Shown here one piece after another: positions 8,849 to 19,050 of a stretch of 64,000 nucleotides of DNA. Below the pieces are notes generated by a model, which was not told the DNA's origin, did no database searches, and saw only the letters and a list, made by a program, of their open reading frames with translations. The stretch covers positions 310,001-374,000 of the forward strand of contig CAXYMM010000002.1 of assembly GCA_964289745.1 (NCBI GenBank), given 5' to 3'. Source of the DNA: Ekhidna sp964289745. Lineage in GTDB: Bacteria; Bacteroidota; Bacteroidia; Cytophagales; Cyclobacteriaceae. The stretch's first letter is position 1, and the number at the start of each line of letters is the position of its first letter. A program made the translations under genes and the position numbers.

Positions 8849-11575
8849 ATGTCATATAAAGTAATTTCAGGGTATCTGATTTTATCATTCTTGGTATTGG
8901 GTTGTCAAAATCAGCCCAGTCGGACACAGTACTTAATTGGTTTCTCACAGTGTGTGTCTGATGATCAGTGGAGGCAATCTATGCATAAAGGGATGGAACG
9001 AGAGTTGCAGTTTTACCCTGAGCTATCTCTAGAGATTAAGAATGCTGGAGGTAGTAGCAATTTACAAATTCAGCATGTTAGAGAGTTTATAAAGCAAGGT
9101 GTTGATTTACTAATTGTTTCTCCAAATGAAGCAGAACCCATCACTCCAATCGTTGAAGAGGCTTATCGTAATGGTTTACCTATTATTGTTATTGATAGAA
9201 GAACTTCCTCAAATGAATACACTGCATTTATTGGAGCCAATAACTACAAAATAGGCTATGCTGCAGGAGACTATTCTAGGGCTTTAGCTCCTACTGGATC
9301 TAAAATCATTGAGATATGGGGTCTGGAGGGATCGACACCAGCTATAGATCGACATGAAGGATTCATAGATTGTCTCAAGGATGAATTTGAAGTAGTTCAA
9401 GTTCATTCTAATTGGACGAAAGATGATGCAAAGAATAAGTTTGAGAAGGTTATAAATGAAAATTTAGATGCTAAAATAATTTATGCGCATAATGATATAA
9501 TGGCTTTGGGCGCGTATGAAGTATGCAAAAAAATGGGTGTAGAAAAGCGGATCAAATTCATAGGTATTGATGGTCTACCAGGACCCACTGGAGGCATGCA
9601 AATGGTGATGGATGGTATCCTTAATGCTACACTTCTTTATCCTACAGGCGGTGAAGAGGCCATTAGGTTGGCGGCCTCAATATTAAGAGGGCAACCATAC
9701 GAGAAGGAAAATATTCTTCAAACCACCCTTATTAAAAATAAGAACGTCAGGATATTGAAACTTCAAAGCGACAAGATACTAAATCAACAAAACGATATTC
9801 AAAGACAACAAAAGCGATACTCTGAGCAATTAAAACTATATGATAATCAAAGAACACTTATATATGTACTTATCGGGAGTTTGCTTATTACTTTTCTTCT
9901 TGGAGCATATATTTTCTATTCCTTGCGGGAAAAGCAAGAAATAAATAAGAGACTTGAAGCAACGAACAGAGAGATCGAAGAGCAGAGAAATGAAATTCTC
10001 AAAATTTCAAAAGAGGCAGAGGAGGCTAATACAGCAAAACTTAAATTTTTTACCAATATTTCTCATGAATTTAGAACTCCCCTTACGCTCATTCTTGGCC
10101 CTGTAGAAGAGTTATTAGAAGATAAAAAAAACATATCTAGTAAACTACGTATTGATCTTCAGTTAATTCAAAAAAACGCTTATAGGTTATTGCGTTTGAT
10201 AAATCAACTAATGGAGTTTAGAAAGATTGAGAATGGGAAAATGCAGGTAAAAGCAAGTGAGAATGATCTTATTGAATTTGTAAAAGAGATAAAGACTTCA
10301 TTTAATGGCTTAGCAACAGAAAAAAGTGTGGAATTAGGACTCGCGTCCAATAAAGATTCTATCATTCTGTGGTTTGATATCAATATGATTGATAAAGTCC
10401 TTTTTAATCTTTTAAGTAATGCTTTTAAGTTCATTCCTCCAAATGGTTACATTCTCATTGAAATTACCGATAAAGAAGAATCAGTTTTAATATCTATACG
10501 AGATAGCGGAAGGGGGATGTCGGATGAACATGCACGACACGCATTTGATCGCTTTTATTGTGGGGATCAATATAAATCTAGAGGTACCGGTCTGGGGCTA
10601 TCATTGGCCAAAGAACTAATCGACTTGCACAAAGGCAATATTTCTTTAGAATCTAATAAAGGTTCAGGCACAACATTCTTAATAGAGCTGAAAAAGGGAA
10701 GAGATCATTTCAAAAACAATGAAATAATAGAATCAGTAGATGACTTAAGAGTAGAAGCTTCTGAATACATTAAGCAACATGCTGAGATTTCCTTTTCGGC
10801 TAATGCTTCTTCCAAAGATCATGATGTTAAGATTCTTATAATTGAAGATAATAAAGACTTAATTCAATTTTTACAAAATCACCTTTCTCAAAGCTACGAT
10901 ATTATAGTTGCTGAAGATGGGAATAAAGGGTTGGTGCTGGCACAGGAGAATGTTCCAGACTTAATAATTTGTGATGTAATGATGCCTGGAATGGATGGTT
11001 TTGAGATAACCAAGCGAATAAAAGGAGATTTTCGTACATCACACATTCCCATTATCATGTTAACAGCAAGATCAAGTGATGAACAGAAAGTAATTGGTAT
11101 GCAGGCTGGAGCCGATCAGTATATTACTAAACCTTTTAATATCAATTATCTCACTGAGAGCATTAAGACAAGAATAAAGAACAGGGAATTGCTGATGCGC
11201 CATTTTAACGTTGCTGAGGATGAGGAAAGAGTTGAATTACCTATAAATCTAGATCAAGTATTCATAAGAAAATTCAAAGATTTGATTGAGTCACACCTTA
11301 ATGACTCTAACCTAAATGTTGACCTGCTTTCGAAAGAACTTGGAATAAGCCGAGTTCAATTATATAGAAAGGTTAATGCTTTGATAGGGAAAAATCCCTC
11401 AGATTACATTTCTGATTTGAGATTGAGTAAGGCAAAAAAATTGTTGCAATCGGATTTGGCAATTTCTGAAGTAGCATATCAAACTGGGTTTTCTTCTCCT
11501 GCATATTTTTCTACAGCTTTCAAGAATAGATATAATCTATCACCAAAGGATTTTAGGTCAAAAAAATTATCTTGA
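8849..11575 (+). CDS. hybrid two-component system regulator (HTCS) with periplasmic sugar-binding sensor
   Basis: I choose ATG 8849 (MSYKVISGYLIL), giving 908 residues; an earlier in-frame ATG at 8792 would spoil the signal sequence. A short hydrophobic leader ends in VLGC (C19). A type I periplasmic-binding domain (about 25-325) follows, resembling ribose/fructose binding proteins. Then one transmembrane helix (about 337-357), a histidine kinase with H406 in ISHEFRTPLT, an ATPase domain (DSGRGM, GTGLGLS), a receiver domain with D709 in DVMMPGMDG, and an AraC-type DNA-binding domain (about 805-905). The same architecture is the fructose-sensing BT1754 of Bacteroides thetaiotaomicron, and the adjacent fructan genes make it the likely local activator. 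Confidence 0.95.
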   Translation: MSYKVISGYLILSFLVLGCQNQPSRTQYLIGFSQCVSDDQWRQSMHKGMERELQFYPELSLEIKNAGGSSNLQIQHVREFIKQGVDLLIVSPNEAEPITPIVEEAYRNGLPIIVIDRRTSSNEYTAFIGANNYKIGYAAGDYSRALAPTGSKIIEIWGLEGSTPAIDRHEGFIDCLKDEFEVVQVHSNWTKDDAKNKFEKVINENLDAKIIYAHNDIMALGAYEVCKKMGVEKRIKFIGIDGLPGPTGGMQMVMDGILNATLLYPTGGEEAIRLAASILRGQPYEKENILQTTLIKNKNVRILKLQSDKILNQQNDIQRQQKRYSEQLKLYDNQRTLIYVLIGSLLITFLLGAYIFYSLREKQEINKRLEATNREIEEQRNEILKISKEAEEANTAKLKFFTNISHEFRTPLTLILGPVEELLEDKKNISSKLRIDLQLIQKNAYRLLRLINQLMEFRKIENGKMQVKASENDLIEFVKEIKTSFNGLATEKSVELGLASNKDSIILWFDINMIDKVLFNLLSNAFKFIPPNGYILIEITDKEESVLISIRDSGRGMSDEHARHAFDRFYCGDQYKSRGTGLGLSLAKELIDLHKGNISLESNKGSGTTFLIELKKGRDHFKNNEIIESVDDLRVEASEYIKQHAEISFSANASSKDHDVKILIIEDNKDLIQFLQNHLSQSYDIIVAEDGNKGLVLAQENVPDLIICDVMMPGMDGFEITKRIKGDFRTSHIPIIMLTARSSDEQKVIGMQAGADQYITKPFNINYLTESIKTRIKNRELLMRHFNVAEDEERVELPINLDQVFIRKFKDLIESHLNDSNLNVDLLSKELGISRVQLYRKVNALIGKNPSDYISDLRLSKAKKLLQSDLAISEVAYQTGFSSPAYFSTAFKNRYNLSPKDFRSKKLS

Positions 11576-11816
11576 TGTCTTCCATGTTGGCAAATTGATA
11601 ATACTAGTCTTGTTTTCATAATACATTTTTGAAAGTTTGTATCAAAATCTAAATTTTATATCAGATATTCAAAAGCCTTATAAAATGTAATTATCTGTAA
11701 TTCAGACAATTACATTTTATTTTTCCCTCTGTATCAAATTCATAATTTTTTGAAATAAAAGTTCAAATATTCTTTGGTTTTAGAAGTGAAATTTGAGTTG
11801 TTAAAATATAATTTCT
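11576..11816 (+). promoter_or_regulatory. regulatory region upstream of the fructan operon
   Basis: 241 bp without a gene. It holds a long inverted repeat (11681-11719), a candidate promoter (TTTG at 11749-11752, TATTCTTTG at 11768-11776), and two copies of TGTATCAAA(A/T)TC about 95 bp apart (near 11638 and 11730). Those copies are candidate direct-repeat sites for the AraC domain of the HTCS. Assignment of operator and promoter is inference from position. Confidence 0.55.
11681..11719. terminator. 39-bp inverted repeat between the HTCS gene and the fructan operon
   Basis: TAAAATGTAATT (11681-11692) pairs perfectly with AATTACATTTTA (11708-11719). The pairing continues inward with TCTG/CAGA after one mismatch, leaving a 5-nt loop TAATT. 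T-rich sequence follows. It could be the terminator of the HTCS gene or a regulator site; its place about 105 bp after the HTCS stop and 97 bp before the next start permits both. Confidence 0.6.
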
Positions 11817-13190
11817 ATGAAAATCAAAACTATATATTGGTCTATAACAGTAGCTTTAGCGGGATTTCTTTTCGGCTTTGATACAGTAGTCATTTCTGGA
11901 GCCAATCTTCCAATTAAAGAACTGTGGAATACTTCTCCTTGGTTTCATGGAACCTTTATAATGTCAATGGCACTATGGGGTACTGTTATTGGTGCTCTCC
12001 TTGGAGGTTTTCCATGTAATGTTCTAGGTCGAAAGAAAACTTTGTTTTGGATAGGTGTTCTTTATCTTACATCAGCTATCGGTTCTGCTTTGGCACCCGA
12101 TCCATATTTATTCTCATTTTTTCGATTTATCGGAGGTCTGGGTGTTGGAGCCTCTTCTGTTGCCGCACCAACCTACGTTTCTGAAATCTCTTCTCCAAAA
12201 AATCGTGGAAGACTTGTTTCATTATACCAATTTAATATTGTTTTTGGAATCCTGATTGCATTTATCTCCAATTATTTATTAAGTGGGTTTGGAGGTATAA
12301 ATGACTGGAGATGGATGTTAGGTATTGAGGCGGTTCCAGCAATTATTTATACAATTCTTATAATAGGGATTCCAAACAGTCCTCGTTGGCTGATAGCAAG
12401 GAAAAATGATGAAAAAGAAGCTCTTGAAGTCTTAACACAAATTAGTGATTCCGCCCAGTCTATGATTGACGATATTAAAAAAGACATTCGGCTAACAGCT
12501 GATATACCCAATATCTTTTCTCGGGTATATATCAAACCATTAACCTTGGCTTTCCTACTTGCATTTTTCAACCAATTATCTGGAATTAACTTCATTTTGT
12601 ACTATGCGCCTGAAATATTAGAAGTAGCTGGTTTTGCTGCGTCTAATTCTTTACTAAGCTCTGTTTCAATCGGTGGAGTCAATCTAGTATTCACATTACT
12701 TGGCGTTTACTTAATAGATAGACTGGGAAGAAAACAATTGATGTACATAGGATCGATTGGATATATTCTTAGTTTATGCCTCATAGCATATGGTTTTTCC
12801 TCTGACTCAACTGCATTATTTAAACTGACCTTTATTCTCGTCTTTATTGCGTCGCACGCAATTGGTCAAGGTGCAGTTATTTGGGTATTTATATCAGAAA
12901 TATTTCCAAACAAAGTACGAGCCCTTGGACAAGCGTTTGGATCGGGCACACACTGGGTTTTTGCTGCAATAATCACTATGCTTGGTACAGTGATAATATC
13001 TGCTTTTGAACCTTGGATAGTATTCACATTTTTTGCCGGCTTTATGGTTTTGCAGTTGATATTCGTAATGTTTTTGATGCCAGAAACAAAAGGTGTTTCC
13101 TTAGAAGACCTGCAACGACAACTGGTCGGCCATCATGGAGTAAAGCAGGATGAATCAAGCAAGGAAATTGAGTCAGCAATTGCGTTATGA
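11817..13190 (+). CDS. MFS sugar porter, probable fructose permease
   Basis: 457 residues with 12 predicted helices. Sugar-porter signatures are present: GFLFGFDTVVISGA in helix 1, GRKKTLFW in the first loop, PNSPRWLIARK after helix 6, the second GRKQ loop, and PETKGVSLEDL at the C-terminus. In the Bacteroides fructan locus the equivalent gene (BT1758) imports fructose across the inner membrane. Its stop overlaps the fructokinase start by 4 bp (ATGA), which supports fructose as substrate. It is the first gene of the eight-gene operon. Confidence 0.92.
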   Translation: MKIKTIYWSITVALAGFLFGFDTVVISGANLPIKELWNTSPWFHGTFIMSMALWGTVIGALLGGFPCNVLGRKKTLFWIGVLYLTSAIGSALAPDPYLFSFFRFIGGLGVGASSVAAPTYVSEISSPKNRGRLVSLYQFNIVFGILIAFISNYLLSGFGGINDWRWMLGIEAVPAIIYTILIIGIPNSPRWLIARKNDEKEALEVLTQISDSAQSMIDDIKKDIRLTADIPNIFSRVYIKPLTLAFLLAFFNQLSGINFILYYAPEILEVAGFAASNSLLSSVSIGGVNLVFTLLGVYLIDRLGRKQLMYIGSIGYILSLCLIAYGFSSDSTALFKLTFILVFIASHAIGQGAVIWVFISEIFPNKVRALGQAFGSGTHWVFAAIITMLGTVIISAFEPWIVFTFFAGFMVLQLIFVMFLMPETKGVSLEDLQRQLVGHHGVKQDESSKEIESAIAL

Positions 13191-14107
13191 ATAACATAGA
13201 TAGCGTAACATCTTTATGTTTTGGAGAGATGCTCTTTGATATGCTTCCAAGTGGTAAAAAACCAGGAGGAGCTCCAATGAATGTCGCTGTTCATCTAAAA
13301 AATCTAGGCGTACAATCAGCAATAATTAGTAGAGTTGGCGATGATGACCTTGGGTTAGAACTTACTGATTTCGTAGAATCAAAGAAGGTCATTAATGATT
13401 TAATTCAAGTAGGAAAAGGAGAGGTTACAGGAACTGTAAGAGTAAACTTGGATAAGAATGACGATCCTACATACACAGTAGAAGAAGGTGTCGCTTGGGA
13501 TGCAATCGATACGAGTTTTTTGGATCAAAAAGAACTAAACCCTGAATACATTATTCATGGAAGTCTTGCGTGTCGCTCCGAAAAGAGCAAAAGATCACTT
13601 CTAGAATTGCTTAGGTTAAGCAAGGCCATCAATGTTTTCGACCTGAATTTGAGAAGCCCTTTTTATAATAAGGCTTTATTAGAAGACCTTCTAAACCAGA
13701 CTGATATTTTAAAAATCAATGATGATGAGTATAATCTTTTGAAAAGATGGTATGAAATTGATTCTTCAAGCGAAAAGAAAGGCATCGAGACCTTACAGAA
13801 GAACTTCAAAAACATAGGTACAATCATTCTTACGAAAGGAGCTTGTGGGTCCATTTTATGGAATATGGGTGATTTCTTTATTTCTAAAGGAATCCCCATA
13901 GAAGTTGAAGATACCATTGGAAGCGGCGACTCCTTTCTTGCAGGGTTCTTAAGTAGTAAAATTCAAGGGGCTAATATGCAAGATGCCCTTGATTTTGCAA
14001 CATCAACTGGAGCATATGTAGCTACCAAATCTGGCGCAAATCCTAGGTATTTAAGAAAAGACATTTATCAACTTATGAAATCAAAGGACAATGAACTTAA
14101 GGGCTAA
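13187..14107 (+). CDS. fructokinase (PfkB/ribokinase family)
   Basis: 306 residues. N-terminal FGEMLFDMLPSG and GGAPMNVAVHLKNLG are the PfkB substrate-binding motifs; DTIGSGDSFLAGFL near residue 245 is signature 2 with the catalytic Asp. It phosphorylates fructose released by the GH32 enzymes and imported by the upstream permease. It overlaps the permease by 4 bp and susC by 17 bp, so these genes are tightly coupled. Confidence 0.93.
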   Translation: MNNIDSVTSLCFGEMLFDMLPSGKKPGGAPMNVAVHLKNLGVQSAIISRVGDDDLGLELTDFVESKKVINDLIQVGKGEVTGTVRVNLDKNDDPTYTVEEGVAWDAIDTSFLDQKELNPEYIIHGSLACRSEKSKRSLLELLRLSKAINVFDLNLRSPFYNKALLEDLLNQTDILKINDDEYNLLKRWYEIDSSSEKKGIETLQKNFKNIGTIILTKGACGSILWNMGDFFISKGIPIEVEDTIGSGDSFLAGFLSSKIQGANMQDALDFATSTGAYVATKSGANPRYLRKDIYQLMKSKDNELKG

Positions 14108-17100
14108 AAAAATATTACTTATTGCTTTTGTATGGTCGCTAATGTTTGATGCATTTAGTCAATCTACCGTCTCAGGAAGAGTAGTAGATTCTAAAGGTGA
14201 GGACCTACCCGGGGTTACCATTAAAATCAAAGGAACTGGTGATGGAGTAATTACTGATCTTGATGGAGCCTACTCCATTGAAGTTGGCAGTGGACAGGTA
14301 CTAGTTTTTAGTTACGTGGGTTTTGTAACCCAAGAAGTACTTGTTGCTAATCAAACGAACATTGATGTCCAATTAATCTCAAGCATTGATGACTTGCAAG
14401 AAGTAGTAGTACTGGGGTATTACACTCAAAGGAGGAAGGATTTGACAGGAGCCGTTGCCTCAATTAGTTCTGAAGACATAGACGAATCACCCTATTCAAA
14501 TGTGCTACAAAACCTTCAAGGAAGAGCTGCAGGCGTCACCATTGTACAAGATGGACAACCTGGAGGTGGAAATACAAACGTCCGGATAAGAGGCCTCAAT
14601 ACAATAAATAATAACAATCCACTCTATGTTATAGACGGTGTTCCTACTGAGGAATCCATAGACTTTCTTAATTCAAATGATATAGAAAGCATTCAAGTAT
14701 TAAAAGATGCTTCTTCCGCTTCTATCTATGGATCAAGAGCTGCAAATGGCGTTATAGTAATAACTACCAAGCAGGGTAAAAAAGGCAAGATGAGTGTTAA
14801 TGCAGGAGTGATCTTAGGAACGCAAAGCATTATTGAAACAGTTGATGTTCTTAATGCCAGCGAGTGGGGTGAAATGTATTGGCAAGCTTCTGCAAACAGT
14901 GGTCAGACTCCTAATATTGGTATCTATGGAGGACGAGTTTCAGAGCCCGAAATATTAGTTAATATTCCATTTAAAACACCACCTAATGAAACCTACCCTG
15001 ATGGTCAGACATACGTTTTAACTAGAGAGGGGACAGATTGGCAGGATGAAATATATCGTACAGTGAAAAACAATCAGTTTTATGCTACGATCAGTTCAGG
15101 TTCTGAAAAGGGGTCATCCTCATTTAGTGTCTCTTACTTTGATCAAGACGGGATCATCAACCAAACTTATTATGATCGTGTAACTGGAAGAGCAAATTCA
15201 ACATATAATATTAATGATGCCATAGAAATTGGTGAAAACCTCGCAATTACATGGTCTGAACAAGTTCAAGTTGGAACACAATCCGGAGGAGGTATACCTG
15301 CAGTTGCTCTTCGTCAACATCCGGCCCTACCAATATTTGACTTGAATGGCTCCTATGCCGGTGGCAATACACTAGTTGGGGGATTAGCTTTTCCCAATGT
15401 ATCCAATCCTGTTTCTGAGTTGGAAAGAAATAAGAATAACACCAATAATAACTGGAGAATGTTTGGAAACGGATACGCCAGCATTGACTTTATGAAGTAC
15501 TTAAATACTGGCAAACAGCAATCGTTGATTTTAAAGACCAACTTTGGACTCGATTATGGTGCGTTTAATGAGCGTAGATTTTTTATATCTTATACCGAGG
15601 GTGGCTTTTCGTTAAGTCCTGAAGAAGCTACATACTCAAGAAACCTGGGTACCGGGGTGACTACTACTTGGACCAATACCTTGGAGTATAAAACACTTTT
15701 TGGTGGTAATCATAATTTACGGGTTTTTGTCGGTTCCGAAATTGTAGATTATAAGTTTGAAAGTGCCTTCTCACAAGGATCAAACTTCATTTCGGAAAAT
15801 GAAAATGCAGTGTCTTTAAGTACTGCAGATCCTAGTACTATTCAATCGGCAGAAGCAAGAGTGGATAGAGGACTTAGATCATTTTTTGGAAGATTGGATT
15901 ATGATTTCAATGAAAAGTATCTGTTTGGTGCGACGGTTCGCTACGATGAAACATCGAGATTCAATGACAATGAGATTTTTCCAGCTCTTTCATTTGGTTG
16001 GAGAATGAGTGACGAAGCATTTTTTGCACCTGTCTTAAATAATAATGTTGTAAATGCAGCTAAATTAAGAATTAGTTGGGGGCAGCAGGGCAATCAATTT
16101 GGTAGAGACTATCCCTCTTTTACTACTTTCCAAACTGCTGATGCAACGACCGATGATGTCGGTGCTGATTATAATATTTCCGGTGACAACACATCTGTCA
16201 CTTCAGGGCTTATTACAGAGCAAATTGGAAATGAAGATTTGAAATGGGAAACCTCTAAACAAGTAAACATTGGATTGGATTTTGGTTTGCTCAAAAACTC
16301 TCTACAACTATCATTAGATTATTTCATTATTACTACAGAAGACATAATCTATCCTGGACAAAGAATTTCAGCCGAAGGAGAAGGAGCCGACCCTTTAATC
16401 AACGCCTTTGAAACACAAACTTCAGGTTTTGAAACTCAGTTAAAATATGGGTTCTTATCAGGGCTTAAAAATTGGGATGCATTTACTTCGCTGCAGTTTT
16501 TCACAAATAAAACAGAGCTATCTGGGATAAATCAGGAAGCTGTCCTTATTGATCCTGTATCTGGGGAGGAGTATTTTCAGGGGACAGATATTCACCGAAT
16601 TAGAAAAGGGGGGGATTTCGGTACGTATTACGGATATGTAGTTGACGGAATATTTCAAAGCCAGGAAGAAGTAGATGCTCATGCCATGCAGCCAGGTAAA
16701 GCACCCGGAAGATTAAAATATCGAGACATCAGTGGTCCTGAGGGAGTGCCAGATGGGGTGATCAACGACTTTGATAGGGATTATTTAGGGAGCTTTATAC
16801 CTGACTTTACTCTTGGGTGGAATTCAGAAATTAGCTGGAAAGATATTACACTCGGCATGTTCTGGTATGCCTCTATTGGTGGTGAGGTGTACAACTTCAC
16901 GAAACAAAATACAGACTTTTTTGAGCCTAACTTCAATTCAGGCGCTCGTGTGCTGGATGCCTGGACACCAGAAAATAGAAGCTCCAGTATTCCTGCAGTT
17001 CAGACTGTGGCAACTAACGATGAAAGAAGAACATCAAGCTTCTATGTCGAAGATGCATCTTACCTAAAGCTAAGGTCCTTGAGGTTAGGCTACAATGTAC

Positions 17101-17294
17101 CAACTAAGCTTACTGGCAATACTAAAATTAATGTTTACGCGGAGGGGCAAAACTTACTAATAATTTCTGGTTATAAAGGATTAGACCCAGAAGTACCATA
17201 CGCCATTGGTAGTGGAAATGTGTTCGGTGGAGTGGATAGAGGCATTTATCCACTTCCAAGAATGATTTTGTTTGGCTTGAATATAAAATTATAA
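14091..17294 (+). CDS. SusC-like TonB-dependent outer membrane transporter (fructan)
   Basis: 1067 residues. Signal peptide (about 1-23, ending AFSQ), a carboxypeptidase-like beta-sandwich (about 26-105: VSGRVVDSKGEDLPGVTIKIKG), a plug domain with RIRGLNTINNNNPLYVIDGVP and ASIYGSRAANGVIVITTKQG, then a 22-strand beta-barrel ending in a C-terminal aromatic/hydrophobic strand (MILFGLNIKL). It imports fructo-oligosaccharides together with the SusD lipoprotein encoded 10 bp downstream. Equivalent to BT1763 by position. The start inside the fructokinase gene is supported by the intact signal peptide. Confidence 0.96.
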   Translation: MNLRAKKILLIAFVWSLMFDAFSQSTVSGRVVDSKGEDLPGVTIKIKGTGDGVITDLDGAYSIEVGSGQVLVFSYVGFVTQEVLVANQTNIDVQLISSIDDLQEVVVLGYYTQRRKDLTGAVASISSEDIDESPYSNVLQNLQGRAAGVTIVQDGQPGGGNTNVRIRGLNTINNNNPLYVIDGVPTEESIDFLNSNDIESIQVLKDASSASIYGSRAANGVIVITTKQGKKGKMSVNAGVILGTQSIIETVDVLNASEWGEMYWQASANSGQTPNIGIYGGRVSEPEILVNIPFKTPPNETYPDGQTYVLTREGTDWQDEIYRTVKNNQFYATISSGSEKGSSSFSVSYFDQDGIINQTYYDRVTGRANSTYNINDAIEIGENLAITWSEQVQVGTQSGGGIPAVALRQHPALPIFDLNGSYAGGNTLVGGLAFPNVSNPVSELERNKNNTNNNWRMFGNGYASIDFMKYLNTGKQQSLILKTNFGLDYGAFNERRFFISYTEGGFSLSPEEATYSRNLGTGVTTTWTNTLEYKTLFGGNHNLRVFVGSEIVDYKFESAFSQGSNFISENENAVSLSTADPSTIQSAEARVDRGLRSFFGRLDYDFNEKYLFGATVRYDETSRFNDNEIFPALSFGWRMSDEAFFAPVLNNNVVNAAKLRISWGQQGNQFGRDYPSFTTFQTADATTDDVGADYNISGDNTSVTSGLITEQIGNEDLKWETSKQVNIGLDFGLLKNSLQLSLDYFIITTEDIIYPGQRISAEGEGADPLINAFETQTSGFETQLKYGFLSGLKNWDAFTSLQFFTNKTELSGINQEAVLIDPVSGEEYFQGTDIHRIRKGGDFGTYYGYVVDGIFQSQEEVDAHAMQPGKAPGRLKYRDISGPEGVPDGVINDFDRDYLGSFIPDFTLGWNSEISWKDITLGMFWYASIGGEVYNFTKQNTDFFEPNFNSGARVLDAWTPENRSSSIPAVQTVATNDERRTSSFYVEDASYLKLRSLRLGYNVPTKLTGNTKINVYAEGQNLLIISGYKGLDPEVPYAIGSGNVFGGVDRGIYPLPRMILFGLNIKL

Positions 17295-17304
17295 AGGATT
17301 GAAA

Positions 17305-18999
17305 ATGAAAAAGTTATCAATACTAATTACTTGCTTGCTATTTATTTTTTCCAGCTGTTCAGATGTGTTGGAAACGGTGCCTCAGGGGTCTCTTGATGCA
17401 TCACTTAGTAGCGAAGCTATTACAGATGCCTTGGTTACAGCAGCTTACAGTGGTTTAGGTGCAAACATTGTGGATGTGAGAAATGCATTTGTTGGTCCCA
17501 CCACAAATTGGGTTATGGATGTGAGAAGTGATGATGCTTACACAGGTGGCGAAGGAGCTTCAGTATTAGAATATTCAGGGTTGCCACAAATGGAAAGAGG
17601 TCAGATCAATGCAGATGATGTGGATGGAGATGATTTACACATTCCTTTGAATAAGTGGAGAAATGTGTTGCTAGCAGTCGCAAGATGTAACACAGCTATC
17701 AATAGCATTAACGACCTAGAAGATGCCGAATACCCAAAGAATCAACGTATTGCGGAAATGCGACTGCTAAGAGGATTCTTCTTTTTTGACATGAAGAGAA
17801 ACTTTGATCGTATTCCCTATATAACTGAAAATGATGACCCAACTACCATAGGTAATAGAACATACACCTCCGATGAGGTATGGGCTTTTATTGAATTGGA
17901 TTTTCAGTTTGCAGCAGATAATCTTCCCGAAACCAAGACAGAAATAGGAAGAGTAAACCGATATACAGCAGTTGCAATGATGACCAAACTTTATATTGAG
18001 CTCGAAAGATGGTCTGAGGCAATAACAACGGCAGATATTGTTATAAATGGACCATATGATCTTGAACCCAAATTCGAAGATCTTGCAACTCTGGAAAACG
18101 AAAATGGTACTGAGTCAGTATTTGCAATCCAATTTTCATTAGCGAATGCTTCTGGTGAAATCTATCCAAATCACAATTTCTGTAATTTATTAAACGGCCC
18201 AAGAGGACTATACAGTGGAGACGGCTTTTATTTAGCTTCTCAAAATTTAGCTAACGCTTTTAGAACTGGTGCAGATGGACTACCACTTTTTCAGACTTTC
18301 AACGACGATGTTGTAACTGGTTCAGATTATACCGGAAGTTTAGACCCAAGAATTGACTTTACCATGGGCCGCCTCGGCATTCCTTGGAAACAAGTTGCCA
18401 ACTTCTCAGATACTTGGATTAGAGCAACCGCTTTTTATCCACATGGTAGATCTGGGAAGAAACATATTGTTTCACCTAATGACCCAAATATTAAACCATC
18501 CGGAACCATCAATCATGGGGCTTCAGGTCTGAATTTTATACTAATTCGTTATGCGGAAGTATTGTTATGGAAAGCAGAGGCTGCTGCTGAGACGGGAGAT
18601 TTAAGCACAGCTGAGAGCTTGGTTAATCGAGTTAGAGCAAGAGCCGCAAATGATCAATATTGGGTTCGTACACTTGATGGATCATCCTTTGCAGCTAACT
18701 ATAAGGTTAATGAATACCCTGCAGGAACTTTCGCAAGCCAAGGACAAGACTATGCTATTGAAGCAGTAAGATTTGAAAGGAGAATAGAGCTTGCAATGGA
18801 GGGTCATCGGTGGTTCGACCTACAGCGGTGGGGAATAACGGAGCAGGTAATGACTAATTACTTCTCTTCCGAAATAGATCGTGCACCCCACCTTAAAGGG
18901 TCGGTACCGGTATACAACAGTGCCCAACAGTTTTTACCTGTTCCTCAGAATGAAATTGACTTAGCACCAAGCTTGTACATTCAAAATGAAGGTTACTAA
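17305..18999 (+). CDS. SusD-like outer membrane lipoprotein (fructan-binding)
   Basis: ATG 17305 gives MKKLSILITCLLFIFSSC, with the lipobox FSSC and an AAAGGA ribosome site just upstream. A TTG six bases earlier is less likely. About 564 residues of helical SusD fold: RNVLLAVARCNTAINSI, EMRLLRGFFFFDMKRNF, and C-terminal RFERRIELAMEGHRWFDLQRWG followed by YIQNEGY. It is the surface lid that binds fructan and hands it to SusC. Confidence 0.95.
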   Translation: MKKLSILITCLLFIFSSCSDVLETVPQGSLDASLSSEAITDALVTAAYSGLGANIVDVRNAFVGPTTNWVMDVRSDDAYTGGEGASVLEYSGLPQMERGQINADDVDGDDLHIPLNKWRNVLLAVARCNTAINSINDLEDAEYPKNQRIAEMRLLRGFFFFDMKRNFDRIPYITENDDPTTIGNRTYTSDEVWAFIELDFQFAADNLPETKTEIGRVNRYTAVAMMTKLYIELERWSEAITTADIVINGPYDLEPKFEDLATLENENGTESVFAIQFSLANASGEIYPNHNFCNLLNGPRGLYSGDGFYLASQNLANAFRTGADGLPLFQTFNDDVVTGSDYTGSLDPRIDFTMGRLGIPWKQVANFSDTWIRATAFYPHGRSGKKHIVSPNDPNIKPSGTINHGASGLNFILIRYAEVLLWKAEAAAETGDLSTAESLVNRVRARAANDQYWVRTLDGSSFAANYKVNEYPAGTFASQGQDYAIEAVRFERRIELAMEGHRWFDLQRWGITEQVMTNYFSSEIDRAPHLKGSVPVYNSAQQFLPVPQNEIDLAPSLYIQNEGY

Positions 19000-19050
19000 A
19001 AGACAACGACAATCGATTTTTTAACATGTATTTTATAAAGTAAATTAATT

